A stretch of 16,256 nt of DNA, taken from the NCBI GenBank assembly GCA_035294325.1, contig DATGLE010000011.1, positions 1-16,256 on the forward strand, given 5' to 3'. This stretch comes from DATGLE01 sp035294325 (GTDB lineage: Bacteria > Chloroflexota > Ktedonobacteria > Ktedonobacterales > Ktedonobacteraceae). The notes beneath the pieces were generated by a model. It saw only the letters and a program-made list of their open reading frames with translations. It was not told where the DNA came from and made no database searches. This document shows positions 1 to 6,381 of the stretch, one piece after another. The translations under genes were made by a program, and so were the position numbers. Numbering within the stretch: position 1 is the first letter of the stretch; every line of letters starts with the position of its first letter.

Positions 1-3
1 GGA

Positions 4-12
4 TGGTATAGT
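4..12 (+). promoter_or_regulatory. Extended -10 element for the riboswitch/EamA transcript
   Basis: TGG followed directly by TATAGT (7-12) is an extended -10 element. The -35 region would lie outside the window. A start near base 19 would place the first transcribed bases just ahead of the riboswitch aptamer, which fits well. The same TGG-TATAAT form recurs at 2039-2047 and 3022-3030. Confidence 0.5.
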
Positions 13-23
13 TTTTTCAGCGA

Positions 24-147
24 CTCAACGAAATTCGGTGGCTAGGGTTCCGCCGGCGCATGCTCTGCCGGGCCAGGACCGAGCGCCACAGCTACCAGCA
101 GTGGTAGACACCTGAAAGGACGAAAAGGCCAGAGGGGATAGCTTGAG
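24..147 (+). promoter_or_regulatory. ykkC-family riboswitch aptamer, ligand subclass uncertain
   Basis: The sequence holds the hallmark ykkC core CTAGGGTTCCG (42-52). A CCGGC/GCCGG helix follows (53-57 with 67-71), then GGACCGAG (76-83), with a GTGGC/GCCAC helix closing this domain (38-42 with 85-89). The second domain has a CTACC/GGTAG hairpin (92-96 with 103-107), ACACC (108-112) and GGACGAAAAGGCC (118-130). CTCAA (24-28) can pair with TTGAG (143-147) as an outer P1 stem. Known ykkC classes sense guanidine (class I), ppGpp, PRPP or ADP-type nucleotides (subtype 2). The GGACCGAG segment resembles guanidine-I, whereas ACACC and GGCCAGAGGGG look closer to the PRPP/ppGpp subtypes, so I leave the ligand open. 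The aptamer runs directly into a terminator (136-182) ahead of an EamA exporter gene. From memory of the family consensus; no covariance model was run. Confidence 0.72.
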
Positions 148-182
148 GCACGTATTTGTGCCCTGCGCTATCCGTTTTTTTT
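136..182 (+). terminator. Intrinsic terminator serving as riboswitch expression platform
   Basis: GGATAGC (136-142) pairs with GCTATCC (167-173). An upper helix GGCAC (147-151)/GTGCC (158-162) closes the loop, and eight T follow (175-182). The left arm lies inside the span of the putative outer aptamer stem (24-28 with 143-147), so aptamer closure and terminator folding should exclude each other. That predicts an ON switch: ligand binding lets transcription reach the EamA gene at 218. Confidence 0.85.
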
Positions 183-217
183 CAGGTCTTGATCCTTAAA
201 ATGGAGGTGTCTGCGCG

Positions 218-1075
218 ATGACCGTTCTGGCTCTTGTGCTGGTTCTTCTCTCTGCTGTCCTTCATGCGACCTGGAACTATTTTGCGAAGCGCACGAACGG
301 CGGAGCCACCTTTGTCTGGCTCTATGATACCGTATCCCTGATCCTCTATGCTCCGCTGCTCATTGGCTTTTACATCTGGCAGCGTCCCACGCTTTCCTGG
401 CTCGAACTGGCTTTCATTCTCGGCTGCGGCATGCTTCACCTTGCCTATTTTATTCTGCTCCAGAACGGCTACCGTGTGGGCGACCTCTCGCTGGTCTATC
501 CGCTGGCGCGCGGCACCGGCCCCCTGCTCGCCACAATCATCGCTATAACGCTTTTTGGCGAGCGGCCCACGTTCATTGCGCTGGGCGGCGTTGCGCTGAT
601 CGTCGTAGGCGTCTTTCTCATCTCCGGTGGTCCGAGCATCTTCAAGGGCAAGGAGAGCCGTGCGGGCGTAATCTATGGCCTGGTGATTGGCTGCTTCATC
701 GCCATCTATACGCTCTGGGATAAGCATGCCGTGAGCGTCCTGCTCATCCCGCCGCTGCTCTATTACTATGGTTCGGCCATTGTCCGCGTCGGGTTAATGT
801 CGCCCTACGCACTGATCCATTGGGATCAGGTCCGGCAGGGCTGGGGTGAGCACCGCTTTGAGGCTATCGGTGTGGGTGTGCTCAGCCCGCTCACATACTG
901 GCTTGTGTTGACGGCGTTCGTCTTTACGCCGGTCAGCTATGTCGCCCCGGCACGCGAGGTTGGTGTGCTCTTCGGCGCGATCATCGGCGCGCACCTGCTC
1001 TCCGAGGGGAATGTGCGGCGCCGTCTCATCGCAGCCGGAATGATCGTACTCGGCATCGTCGCTCTCGCCGTCTAA
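218..1075 (+). CDS. EamA/DMT-superfamily transporter under riboswitch control
   Basis: The 285-residue protein is almost entirely hydrophobic, with about ten predicted membrane helices. This matches the EamA (DUF6) two-repeat fold of the drug/metabolite transporter superfamily. Typical features are the N-terminal helix with HATWNYFAK (residues 16-24), the VYPLARGTGPL segment (near 92-102), which is characteristic of this family, and a C-terminal repeat with VSYVAPAREVGVLFGAIIGA. It would act in the cytoplasmic membrane, most often as an exporter of small metabolites. GGAGGT (203-208) sits nine bases before the ATG, after the riboswitch terminator. Guanidine-I riboswitches often control SMR exporters, which belong to the same superfamily, so a guanidinium or related toxic-metabolite exporter is plausible. 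An amino-acid or nucleoside exporter would fit a PRPP- or ppGpp-type sensor. The substrate cannot be read from sequence. The gene ends 3 bp from the convergent SDR gene. Confidence 0.88.
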   Translation: MTVLALVLVLLSAVLHATWNYFAKRTNGGATFVWLYDTVSLILYAPLLIGFYIWQRPTLSWLELAFILGCGMLHLAYFILLQNGYRVGDLSLVYPLARGTGPLLATIIAITLFGERPTFIALGGVALIVVGVFLISGGPSIFKGKESRAGVIYGLVIGCFIAIYTLWDKHAVSVLLIPPLLYYYGSAIVRVGLMSPYALIHWDQVRQGWGEHRFEAIGVGVLSPLTYWLVLTAFVFTPVSYVAPAREVGVLFGAIIGAHLLSEGNVRRRLIAAGMIVLGIVALAV

Positions 1076-1078
1076 GGA

Positions 1079-1834
1079 TCAGAAGCGGCTCATCGATCCG
1101 CCGTTGACATAAATGGTCTGGCCTGTTACCCAGCCTGCGTCGTCGCTGCACAGGTAGCGGATGGCGCCATAGAGATCTCTGCCGGTCCCGGCGCGCCTGA
1201 TCATATTTTGCTGCACTACCTGCTCAAGCTCCTGCTGGGAATACTGGCGCTGCGTGGCCTCCGTGAGGATGGGGCCGGGGGCGATGCCATTGCAGGTGAT
1301 GCCGAAGTCGGCCACCTGCGCGGCCAGACTGTAAGTCAACTGGTTGAGCGCGAGCTTGCTGATCGAGTAGACGCTGCCAGCCTTATAGGCGCCGTTGGAG
1401 GAGATGTTAATGATGCGGCCCCAACCATGCTGTCGCATGATGGGTACAACCGCGCGGCTACAGAGCAGAGCGCCCTTGAGATTGACGGCCATCACGGTGT
1501 CCCAGTAGTTGGGATCGATAGTGAGCAGCGGCGCGCGCAGCAGGTCGCCCCAGATGCCGGCGTTGTTGACCAGGATATCGATGCGCCCGAAGCGCTGGAG
1601 CGCCTGCTCTGCCATATGCTGCGCGCTGGACTCGACGGTCACATCGAGATAGAGGCCGAGCGCTCTCTCGTAGCCCGCGCTGACAAGTTCGCGCGCCGCC
1701 AGTTCCGCGCCCTCGCCGTTGATATCACCCAGCACGATGCTCGCGCCATCTTCGGCGAAAAAGCGTGCATATTCGCGTCCCAGTCCCCGCGCCGCGCCGG
1801 TAATGATCGCCACTTTGCCATCAAAGATGCCCAT
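1079..1834 (-). CDS. Classical SDR oxidoreductase, NAD(H)-type (FabG-like)
   Basis: This 251-residue protein has the full classical short-chain dehydrogenase set: TGAARGLG cofactor motif (12-19), NNAG (90-93), Asn118, Ser145/146 and the YSISK catalytic signature with Tyr156 and Lys160, plus PGPI after the active site. Asp37 at the end of the second strand (LGDIN) favours NAD(H) over NADP(H). The length is usual for the family. A GGGAGG ribosome site lies upstream of the ATG. It would catalyse reversible alcohol/ketone redox chemistry in the cytosol. FabG-like 3-oxoacyl reductase, sugar or secondary-alcohol dehydrogenase are all possible and the sequence does not decide. It converges on the EamA gene with a 3-bp gap and no hairpin between them, so read-through or antisense overlap is likely. 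Confidence 0.9.
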   Translation of the reverse strand: MGIFDGKVAIITGAARGLGREYARFFAEDGASIVLGDINGEGAELAARELVSAGYERALGLYLDVTVESSAQHMAEQALQRFGRIDILVNNAGIWGDLLRAPLLTIDPNYWDTVMAVNLKGALLCSRAVVPIMRQHGWGRIINISSNGAYKAGSVYSISKLALNQLTYSLAAQVADFGITCNGIAPGPILTEATQRQYSQQELEQVVQQNMIRRAGTGRDLYGAIRYLCSDDAGWVTGQTIYVNGGSMSRF

Positions 1835-2038
1835 TGCTGCTGCCCTCCCTTTGTGAGCGTGCTTCTAACAGGTGCTTTCTCCACCCACAGCATATCACAA
1901 AGGATCACGGCCACGCGCCTGTTTAGCGATGACAATACAAGATAAGCTGTTCAATATATTATGGATGAGGTAATGTACGGGGAGAGAGTAAAAATATAAC
2001 TGGCGAAGAACAGCCCTATAAGTGGTGCCATCAAAAAG

Positions 2039-2047
2039 TGGTATAAT
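2039..2047 (+). promoter_or_regulatory. Extended -10 promoter for the YaaH-like membrane protein
   Basis: TGG-TATAAT is a consensus extended -10; no good -35 is seen at the expected spacing, as is common for this class. The transcript would start near 2054. Its leader of about 105 nt includes a GTGTGT/ACACAC hairpin (2095-2100 with 2108-2113) before the AAGGAGG ribosome site at 2147-2153. Confidence 0.6.
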
Positions 2048-2159
2048 GATCATATCAAGGGACCGTCTTCATGGATGTAGGAGAAGGATCATTTGTGTGT
2101 CTGACTTACACACAGGGAGTTCGGCTCCGATGTCGAACCCGCCTGCAAGGAGGCTCCGC

Positions 2160-2816
2160 ATGTTGTTTGCACAGTTCGCATTTATTCCCAGCGTCATCGG
2201 CCTCTTCGCTCAAGGGGGTCCTGACCAGTTGTTTACACAATCCACCTATATCCCCGTAGCTATCGGTCTGTTCGGCCTCGGCACTGGTTACTTCATCTGG
2301 GGGGGCCAGGTGTTGCTCGATTATCCGAAGCCCTCGCCAGAGGTCGATCGCACGATGGGCATGTGGGCGTTCTGGATGCCAGGTTTCATGCAGTTCATTA
2401 CCGGCGTGTATCTCTTCGTCGGCCTGACCTGGTTCCAGGTCTTCACCAAAACTCCCCCGCTCTATATGGCGGCCCTGGCCTTCACAGCGTATGGCATTCA
2501 CTGGTTCGCGATGGCGCACCGGCGCTTTATTGGCTCCAGCGTGCTGCCCGATGCCTTTATGGCTATCGCCTTCGCTATTCTCTCAATCCTGGGAGTGGTG
2601 GTCTTCTTCGCTGCTGGTGACTGGCCGGTAGCGCTGGTGTTCGTGGGCCTGTCGCTCATCTACCTGTCGGAAGCACCGACGCGCTTTGCCGTAATCCCGC
2701 TTCTGCTCGGCACGCGCCTGGTTGCGCTATGGCAGGTGCTGACCGGTATATGGCTGATGTATCTGACGTGGGCGTTTACGCTGAACATCGCTCTCGGCAT
2801 GAAGCTGCCGGTCTGA
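2160..2816 (+). CDS. Six-helix membrane protein, GPR1/FUN34/YaaH-like
   Basis: I place the start at the ATG at 2160, not the in-frame ATG at 2022. AAGGAGG (2147-2153) stands six bases before it, the product starts directly with a hydrophobic segment, and the region 2022-2159 includes the promoter. The 218-residue protein has about six membrane helices. The segment FTAYGIHWFAMA (108-119) resembles the FSSYGxFW motif of the GPR1/FUN34/YaaH (acetate/succinate uptake) family, and MGMWAFWMPG (66-75) is compatible. The canonical N-terminal NPAPLGL motif of that family is not visible, so this is at best a divergent member. A transport role for a small monocarboxylate is inference only. It appears to be monocistronic. 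Confidence 0.75.
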   Translation: MLFAQFAFIPSVIGLFAQGGPDQLFTQSTYIPVAIGLFGLGTGYFIWGGQVLLDYPKPSPEVDRTMGMWAFWMPGFMQFITGVYLFVGLTWFQVFTKTPPLYMAALAFTAYGIHWFAMAHRRFIGSSVLPDAFMAIAFAILSILGVVVFFAAGDWPVALVFVGLSLIYLSEAPTRFAVIPLLLGTRLVALWQVLTGIWLMYLTWAFTLNIALGMKLPV

Positions 2817-2835
2817 TCTTGTAGTAGAATTGCAA

Positions 2836-2940
2836 CGGCGCGCCGGCGCTTGCTCGCGGAACGTTTGTTGTTGGTGTTCCCTCTCATGCGTACATCCTGC
2901 TGACGGCCCCTTTCCCGGCTCACATGACGCCGGCGCGCCG
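2836..2940. repeat. 13-bp GC inverted repeat downstream of the YaaH-like gene
   Basis: CGGCGCGCCGGCG (2836-2848) is repeated in perfect inverted orientation as CGCCGGCGCGCCG (2928-2940), 79 bp apart. Each arm is itself partly palindromic. No T-run follows, so it is not a standard intrinsic terminator. The 272-bp gap 2817-3089 shows no gene besides this and the promoter of the next gene. Confidence 0.55.
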
Positions 2941-3001
2941 CTCGCTCCCATCGTAATGGGGAGCAATTTGTGCCAGTAACCCCGGATCGCCCTTCCTGGA
3001 T

Positions 3002-3030
3002 ATGCCACAATCGATAAAGTATGGTATAAT
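3002..3030 (+). promoter_or_regulatory. Promoter of the coiled-coil gene
   Basis: ATGCCA (3002-3007, four of six bases of TTGACA) is followed after 17 bp by TATAAT (3025-3030) preceded by TGG, an extended -10. Just past the predicted start, TGGTA/TACCA can form a small hairpin with loop GCTC (3035-3048 region) in the leader. Confidence 0.65.
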
Positions 3031-3089
3031 CAGCATGGTAGCTCTACCAAAGCCGGGTTTTACTACGTGGATAAGGAAAGGGGATCTCA

Positions 3090-3452
3090 ATGTCAACACA
3101 GGAAGAGCGGCTGACGGCCCTGGAGCAAAAGTTTGCGGATTATCGATGGGAAGCGAGGCAAGCCATTCAGAGTCTCAACGAAAATGCCACTATCGCACCA
3201 GGCTTGATCCAGAGTATATCTCAGGAAAGCAAGCAAACAGCATTGCGCATGGAAATGATGAAGATCCGCATGGATCAGCTAGAAACAAAATTCGATGCGC
3301 ATACGGCCCTTCTCAACGAGCATGCACGGGTCCTGAGTGAGCATACGGCCCGATTGAACAGGATAGAGACGAGGCTGGATGAGCATACGGCGCGATTTGA
3401 TCGTATAGATACGGTGCTTGCTCAGATCCTTGCGCGCTTGCCTGAAAGATAA
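3090..3452 (+). CDS. Heptad-repeat coiled-coil protein
   Basis: This 120-residue hydrophilic protein starts at an ATG with a purine-rich GGAAAGGGG ribosome site. The first 65 residues are helix-rich and the last 50 are an almost regular heptad array: AHTALLN, EHARVLS, EHTARLN, RIETRLD, EHTARFD, RIDTVLA (residues 70-111). The DNA shows the same 42-bp (14-residue) duplication, since GAGCATACGGC recurs. Such a protein should form a coiled-coil dimer or oligomer. I do not recognise a specific family and infer no function. The heptads contain repeated His at EHT positions. No signal peptide or membrane segment. It has its own promoter and lies 93 bp upstream of fpg. Confidence 0.8.
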   Translation: MSTQEERLTALEQKFADYRWEARQAIQSLNENATIAPGLIQSISQESKQTALRMEMMKIRMDQLETKFDAHTALLNEHARVLSEHTARLNRIETRLDEHTARFDRIDTVLAQILARLPER

Positions 3453-3545
3453 CCTCGCATTCAGGTATTTTAGACATACAGAAGGTGGCCTGTGTAACGG
3501 GGGAAGGGAGGGTACAGCAACCTGCCTCAAAGATATTGATTAGCC

Positions 3546-4469
3546 ATGCCAGAATTACCGGAAGTGGAATATACGGCGCGCCAGTTGCGTGCCAGCATCG
3601 TCGGCGCAACGATCCAGGGGGCCGACGTGTTCTGGGCGCGGACCGTGGGCTATCCTGACCTGCCCGCTTTTCTCGCCGGGATTGCCGCGCGGCGCATCGA
3701 ACAGGTGCGCCGGCGCGGCAAATTTCTCATCCTCGATCTGAGCGGGGATCTCATGCTCACCATTCACCGGCGCATGACGGGCAATCTCTTGCTGCTTGCC
3801 GGCGCGTGGCGGATCGATAGCAGCCTGCGGGAGCGCGATCCGCTGGCCTGGAACACGAGAGGGCCGACGTTTTATACACCGGGGGCCGTTCCAGCCTGCA
3901 TTCACGAGACGGAGTATTGCCGCGTCTGCTTTACCCTGTGTGATGGGCGGCGCCTGCTTTTCACCGATCCACGCAAGTTTGGACGCATCGGACTGTGGCC
4001 GCGCGAGCGAGAGAGCGAGGCACTGGCGGGATTGGGGCCGGAGCCGCTGAGTCCAGAGTTCACCGCCGGGCGTCTGGGCGAGGCGCTGGCACGGCGCAGG
4101 GGCAAGATCAAGCAAGTGCTGCTGGATCAGAGCGTAATCGCGGGCGTTGGCAACATCTACGCGGATGAAGCGCTCTTCCGCGCCGGCATCCATCCACTGC
4201 GCCGCGCCGATCAGCTCACGCCCACCGAAGTGCAAATGCTGCATGACGCCATTGTGGAGACGCTCACCCTGGGCATAGAGCATGGCGGCACATCTTTCAA
4301 CGATTATCGTGACCTCTGGGGCAAGGCGGGCGATAACTACAACCATGTACGGGTGTACCAGCGCGAAGGCCAGCCATGCCTGCGCTGCGGAACTATCGTC
4401 GAGCGTATCATTCTGGCGCAGCGCGGCACCCATTATTGCCCCGGCTGCCAGCGGCTCACTGCGGAGTAA
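3546..4469 (+). CDS. mutM: Formamidopyrimidine-DNA glycosylase (Fpg/MutM)
   Basis: Fpg removes 8-oxoguanine and formamidopyrimidines from DNA and nicks the abasic site. All key parts are visible: N-terminal PELPEVE with catalytic Pro2 and Glu3, the catalytic lysine in RRGKFLIL (Lys59), the helix-two-turn-helix DQSVIAGVGNIYADEALFRA, and a C-terminal zinc finger with Cys278, Cys281, Cys298 and Cys301 plus Arg293 in the QRGTHYCPGC loop. The start is fixed because Pro2 must become the N-terminus. At 307 residues it is about 30 longer than usual. The extra length lies between MTGNLLLL and CFTLCDGR (about residues 83-113), in the loop after the N-terminal strands. No convincing Shine-Dalgarno precedes the ATG. 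The 3' end overlaps the convergent lipoprotein gene by 14 bp. Confidence 0.95.
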   Translation: MPELPEVEYTARQLRASIVGATIQGADVFWARTVGYPDLPAFLAGIAARRIEQVRRRGKFLILDLSGDLMLTIHRRMTGNLLLLAGAWRIDSSLRERDPLAWNTRGPTFYTPGAVPACIHETEYCRVCFTLCDGRRLLFTDPRKFGRIGLWPRERESEALAGLGPEPLSPEFTAGRLGEALARRRGKIKQVLLDQSVIAGVGNIYADEALFRAGIHPLRRADQLTPTEVQMLHDAIVETLTLGIEHGGTSFNDYRDLWGKAGDNYNHVRVYQREGQPCLRCGTIVERIILAQRGTHYCPGCQRLTAE

Positions 4470-4929
4470 AGAACGCCTGCGAGCACTGGACCGTCTTTCC
4501 TGCTACCGAAAAGGTGATGCTGATAGTCGCGGGCACCCCCGCCGGCTGACGGCCCATAAGCGGGAGCGTGAAGCTGACATAGCCTCCATGATCGCTCCTC
4601 GGCTGCTGAGCAAGCGTCACATCAGTACTCTGGAAATGGACAACGGCTGTCGCCGGAGCGCCGGCCACGCCAGCGGTGTCCTTCGTGAGTCGTGCATAAA
4701 CCATGATCGTGCTATAGGTCCCCGGTGCGTTATTCGACGACCAGGCACCGCAGCGATAGGTCTGCGGTGTGGGCACAGGAGACATGGTTGTCTGGAATGA
4801 TGGATTAATCGTAACCGTTGGCTGCACCGGCGTTACCGTAGTGGTGGTCGTGACCGGGCCGCACGCCACTAACAGGAAGAGCAATCCCAGCAGCACGAGG
4901 CTATATACAATACGATAGTTATTCTTCAT
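4456..4929 (-). CDS. Small secreted lipoprotein of unknown function
   Basis: I choose the ATG at 4929 because it gives a textbook lipoprotein signal: MKNNYRIVYS, a hydrophobic run, then lipobox LVAC with Cys23. A longer in-frame ORF begins at 5109 but would bury this signal. A Thr/Val/Pro-rich linker (about residues 25-50) leads to a ~100-residue domain with alternating beta-like segments and two Cys (RCGAWS and TVQCSQ) that could pair as a disulfide, suggesting an Ig-like/beta-sandwich fold. I recognise no family. The mature protein should be anchored to the outer face of the membrane. A weak ribosome site is seen. The stop lies inside the 3' end of fpg. Confidence 0.82.
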   Translation of the reverse strand: MKNNYRIVYSLVLLGLLFLLVACGPVTTTTTVTPVQPTVTINPSFQTTMSPVPTPQTYRCGAWSSNNAPGTYSTIMVYARLTKDTAGVAGAPATAVVHFQSTDVTLAQQPRSDHGGYVSFTLPLMGRQPAGVPATISITFSVAGKTVQCSQAFFTPQ

Positions 4930-4936
4930 GGTACAG

Positions 4937-4964
4937 TAGACAACTCTTTTCAAACTGCTATAAT
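4937..4964 (+). promoter_or_regulatory. Plus-strand promoter in the lipoprotein-larB gap
   Basis: TAGACA (4937-4942, five of six to consensus) precedes TATAAT (4959-4964) by 16 bp, with TGC making an extended -10. It fires toward larB (start 5252) and would run antisense to the lipoprotein leader. AAGGAGGG follows at 5009-5016 but is 15 bp from the next ATG (5031), which opens only a 23-codon frame. Confidence 0.6.
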
Positions 4965-5015
4965 AGGATGGCGACCAGCACTGTGTCTGGCAATCGAATC
5001 TCCACATTAAGGAGG

Positions 5016-5042
5016 GATCATCCTTACGCGATGATCTCATCG
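5016..5042. promoter_or_regulatory. Overlapping inverted repeats, candidate operator
   Basis: GATCATC (5016-5022) and GATGATC (5030-5036) form one inverted repeat with a 7-nt centre. CGATGA (5029-5034) and TCATCG (5037-5042) form a second, sharing the middle arm. The pair sits at the predicted transcription start of the minus-strand lipoprotein promoter (5047-5055). It could be an operator or alternative RNA hairpins. Confidence 0.4.
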
Positions 5043-5046
5043 TCAC

Positions 5047-5055
5047 AGTATAGCA
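5047..5055 (-). promoter_or_regulatory. Extended -10 promoter of the lipoprotein gene
   Basis: Read on the minus strand, TGC-TATACT is an extended -10 with a poor -35. It would give a leader of about 110 nt before the ATG at 4929. It faces the plus-strand promoter at 4937-4964, so the two transcripts would overlap over roughly 70 nt. Confidence 0.5.
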
Positions 5056-5155
5056 TGGCCTGTATGAATATAACGTTCCTGGGAATAAGCGGTCACGCTT
5101 AATAGTCAAAACTGCCTGATTTCATGGCTCTTGTGCAAAATCTGGTGCTGCCGGC

Positions 5156-5184
5156 TTGCTGATTGTGTTGAACTGTGCTACACT
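5156..5184 (+). promoter_or_regulatory. Proximal promoter of larB
   Basis: TTGCTG (5156-5161) and TACACT (5179-5184) are 17 bp apart, and TGC before the -10 makes it extended. The expected start is about 60 nt ahead of the larB GTG codon. Confidence 0.5.
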
Positions 5185-5251
5185 GTAGCCAGTGGCAGCC
5201 ATGCAGATGAGCGATGTAGGTGTAATGATCTATTTTGAGGTGTAAACTTTT

Positions 5252-6013
5252 GTGAATAGTGAGACCGATAAGCAGCTTGAATTCTTAAATCAATTGCTCA
5301 ATGACGAACAATCCTCATCTGTGCTTGAAATTCGTCCCGATCCCCATCGAGAGCAACGCAAAGGCGCCCCGGAAGTCATCTTCGGCGAAACAAAAGAGAC
5401 CTCGCAGATCATCGCGATGGCGCAGGGTCTGCTGGCGGGTGCGGGGCGAGCAATTATCAGTCGCATGCCTCAGCAGTCGCTCACACCCGTTCAGGAGGCA
5501 TTTCGCGCGTATACCATCCGTATGCGCGAGGCTGCCCGTGCAATGGTAATCTATCGTCCCGACTACGTGCGCAAGTACACGGGGGGGCATGTCGGCGTCA
5601 TCAGCGCCGGCACATCCGATATTCCGATAGCGGAGGAGGCAGCGCTCATCGTAGAAGAGATGGGCTGTCGTGTGACCTGCATCTATGATGTGGGCGTGGC
5701 TGGCCTGCACCGCTTGATGAAGCCATTGCGCGCATTACTCTCCGACGAAGTGGATGCGATCATCGTGGCCGCAGGTATGGATGGGGCGCTGCCTTCGGTG
5801 GTTGCAGGACTGGTTCCGGTGCCTGTCATCGGATTGCCAACATCGATTGGCTATGGCATGGGCGGCAAAGGGGTTGCCGCATTGCTGGCGATGTTGCAGA
5901 CGTGTGCGCCAGGTCTCAGTGTGGTCAATATCGATAACGGCGTGGGCGCCGGCATCACGGCCGCGCTCATCGCTAACCGCGTGGCGCAGGCGCGAGAACA
6001 TCGGTCGCAGTAG
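5252..6013 (+). CDS. larB: LarB, nickel-pincer cofactor biosynthesis carboxylase/hydrolase
   Basis: LarB carboxylates and hydrolyses nicotinic acid adenine dinucleotide to pyridinium-3,5-biscarboxylic acid mononucleotide, the first step to the nickel-pincer cofactor of lactate racemase-type enzymes. The C-terminal half is the PurE-like AIRC fold: ISAGTSDIPIAEEAA (117-131), YDVGVAGLHRL (145-155), AAGMDGALPSVVAGL (173-187), PTSIGYG (196-202) and NIDNG (226-230). Cys218 in QTCAPG matches the position of the family's reactive cysteine. At 253 residues the length is normal. Translation starts at GTG, nine bases after GAGGTG. No larA, larC or larE lies in the window, so partners must be elsewhere. 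The KGG gene follows in the same direction. Confidence 0.93.
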   Translation: MNSETDKQLEFLNQLLNDEQSSSVLEIRPDPHREQRKGAPEVIFGETKETSQIIAMAQGLLAGAGRAIISRMPQQSLTPVQEAFRAYTIRMREAARAMVIYRPDYVRKYTGGHVGVISAGTSDIPIAEEAALIVEEMGCRVTCIYDVGVAGLHRLMKPLRALLSDEVDAIIVAAGMDGALPSVVAGLVPVPVIGLPTSIGYGMGGKGVAALLAMLQTCAPGLSVVNIDNGVGAGITAALIANRVAQAREHRSQ

Positions 6014-6022
6014 GGAAGCAGC

Positions 6023-6048
6023 GAGATGTTCTGGTTCTAGAATGTCTC
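6023..6048 (+). terminator. Hairpin after larB
   Basis: GAGATGTTCT pairs with AGAATGTCTC over ten positions, two of them tandem G-U wobbles, with loop GGTTCT. It begins 10 nt after the larB stop. No U-tract follows. It may be an attenuating or mRNA-stabilising hairpin between larB and the KGG gene. Confidence 0.35.
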
Positions 6049-6101
6049 ACCGCGAAGTTGGGTAAGTGTGGATACGAAGTTTAAGAGAGGCGGGACTTTC
6101 T

Positions 6102-6374
6102 ATGGCGAACAACAGGCGCGGGCCTGCCCCCGGATCCCAGAAGGCGAAGCATGGCGGGCAGGCCGTGCGAGAGAAGTATGGCGCCGAATTCTACTCGAAG
6201 ATCGGCAAGAAGGGCGGGGAAGCCGTAAAGGGGAAACGGGGACCGCAGTTCTATGCGGAGATTGGGAAGAAGGGGGGTGAGTCCACCAAGCGCCAGCGAG
6301 GCTCGGAGTTCTATTCACGCATCGGCAAAAAGGGTGGCGAACATAGTCGCACAACCGCCGAAGACAAAGAGTAG
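6102..6374 (+). CDS. KGG-repeat stress protein (GsiB/YciG-like)
   Basis: I start at the ATG at 6102 (MANNRRGPAP), with GAGAGG about 11 bp upstream; an in-frame GTG at 6066 would add twelve residues with no good ribosome site. The 90-residue product is very hydrophilic and rich in Gly, Lys and Arg. It consists mostly of three 20-residue units, each with FYxxIGKKGGE, preceded by a degenerate HGGQAV unit. This is the KGG motif (Pfam PF10685, stress-induced bacterial acidophilic repeat) found in GsiB and YciG, general-stress proteins that resemble plant LEA proteins and are thought to be disordered and hydration-protective. It may be co-transcribed with larB; a long hairpin follows 8 bp after the stop. 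Confidence 0.9.
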   Translation: MANNRRGPAPGSQKAKHGGQAVREKYGAEFYSKIGKKGGEAVKGKRGPQFYAEIGKKGGESTKRQRGSEFYSRIGKKGGEHSRTTAEDKE

Positions 6375-6381
6375 AAGGTGA

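Noticed and set aside
2022..2159. 46 extra codons on the YaaH-like gene
   Set aside because: The extended -10 lies inside this stretch and AAGGAGG marks the ATG at 2160.
3555..4433. 292-codon minus-strand open frame opposite fpg
   Set aside because: It mirrors the GC-rich fpg reading frame, lacks a ribosome site and has no recognisable domain; fpg has every catalytic residue.
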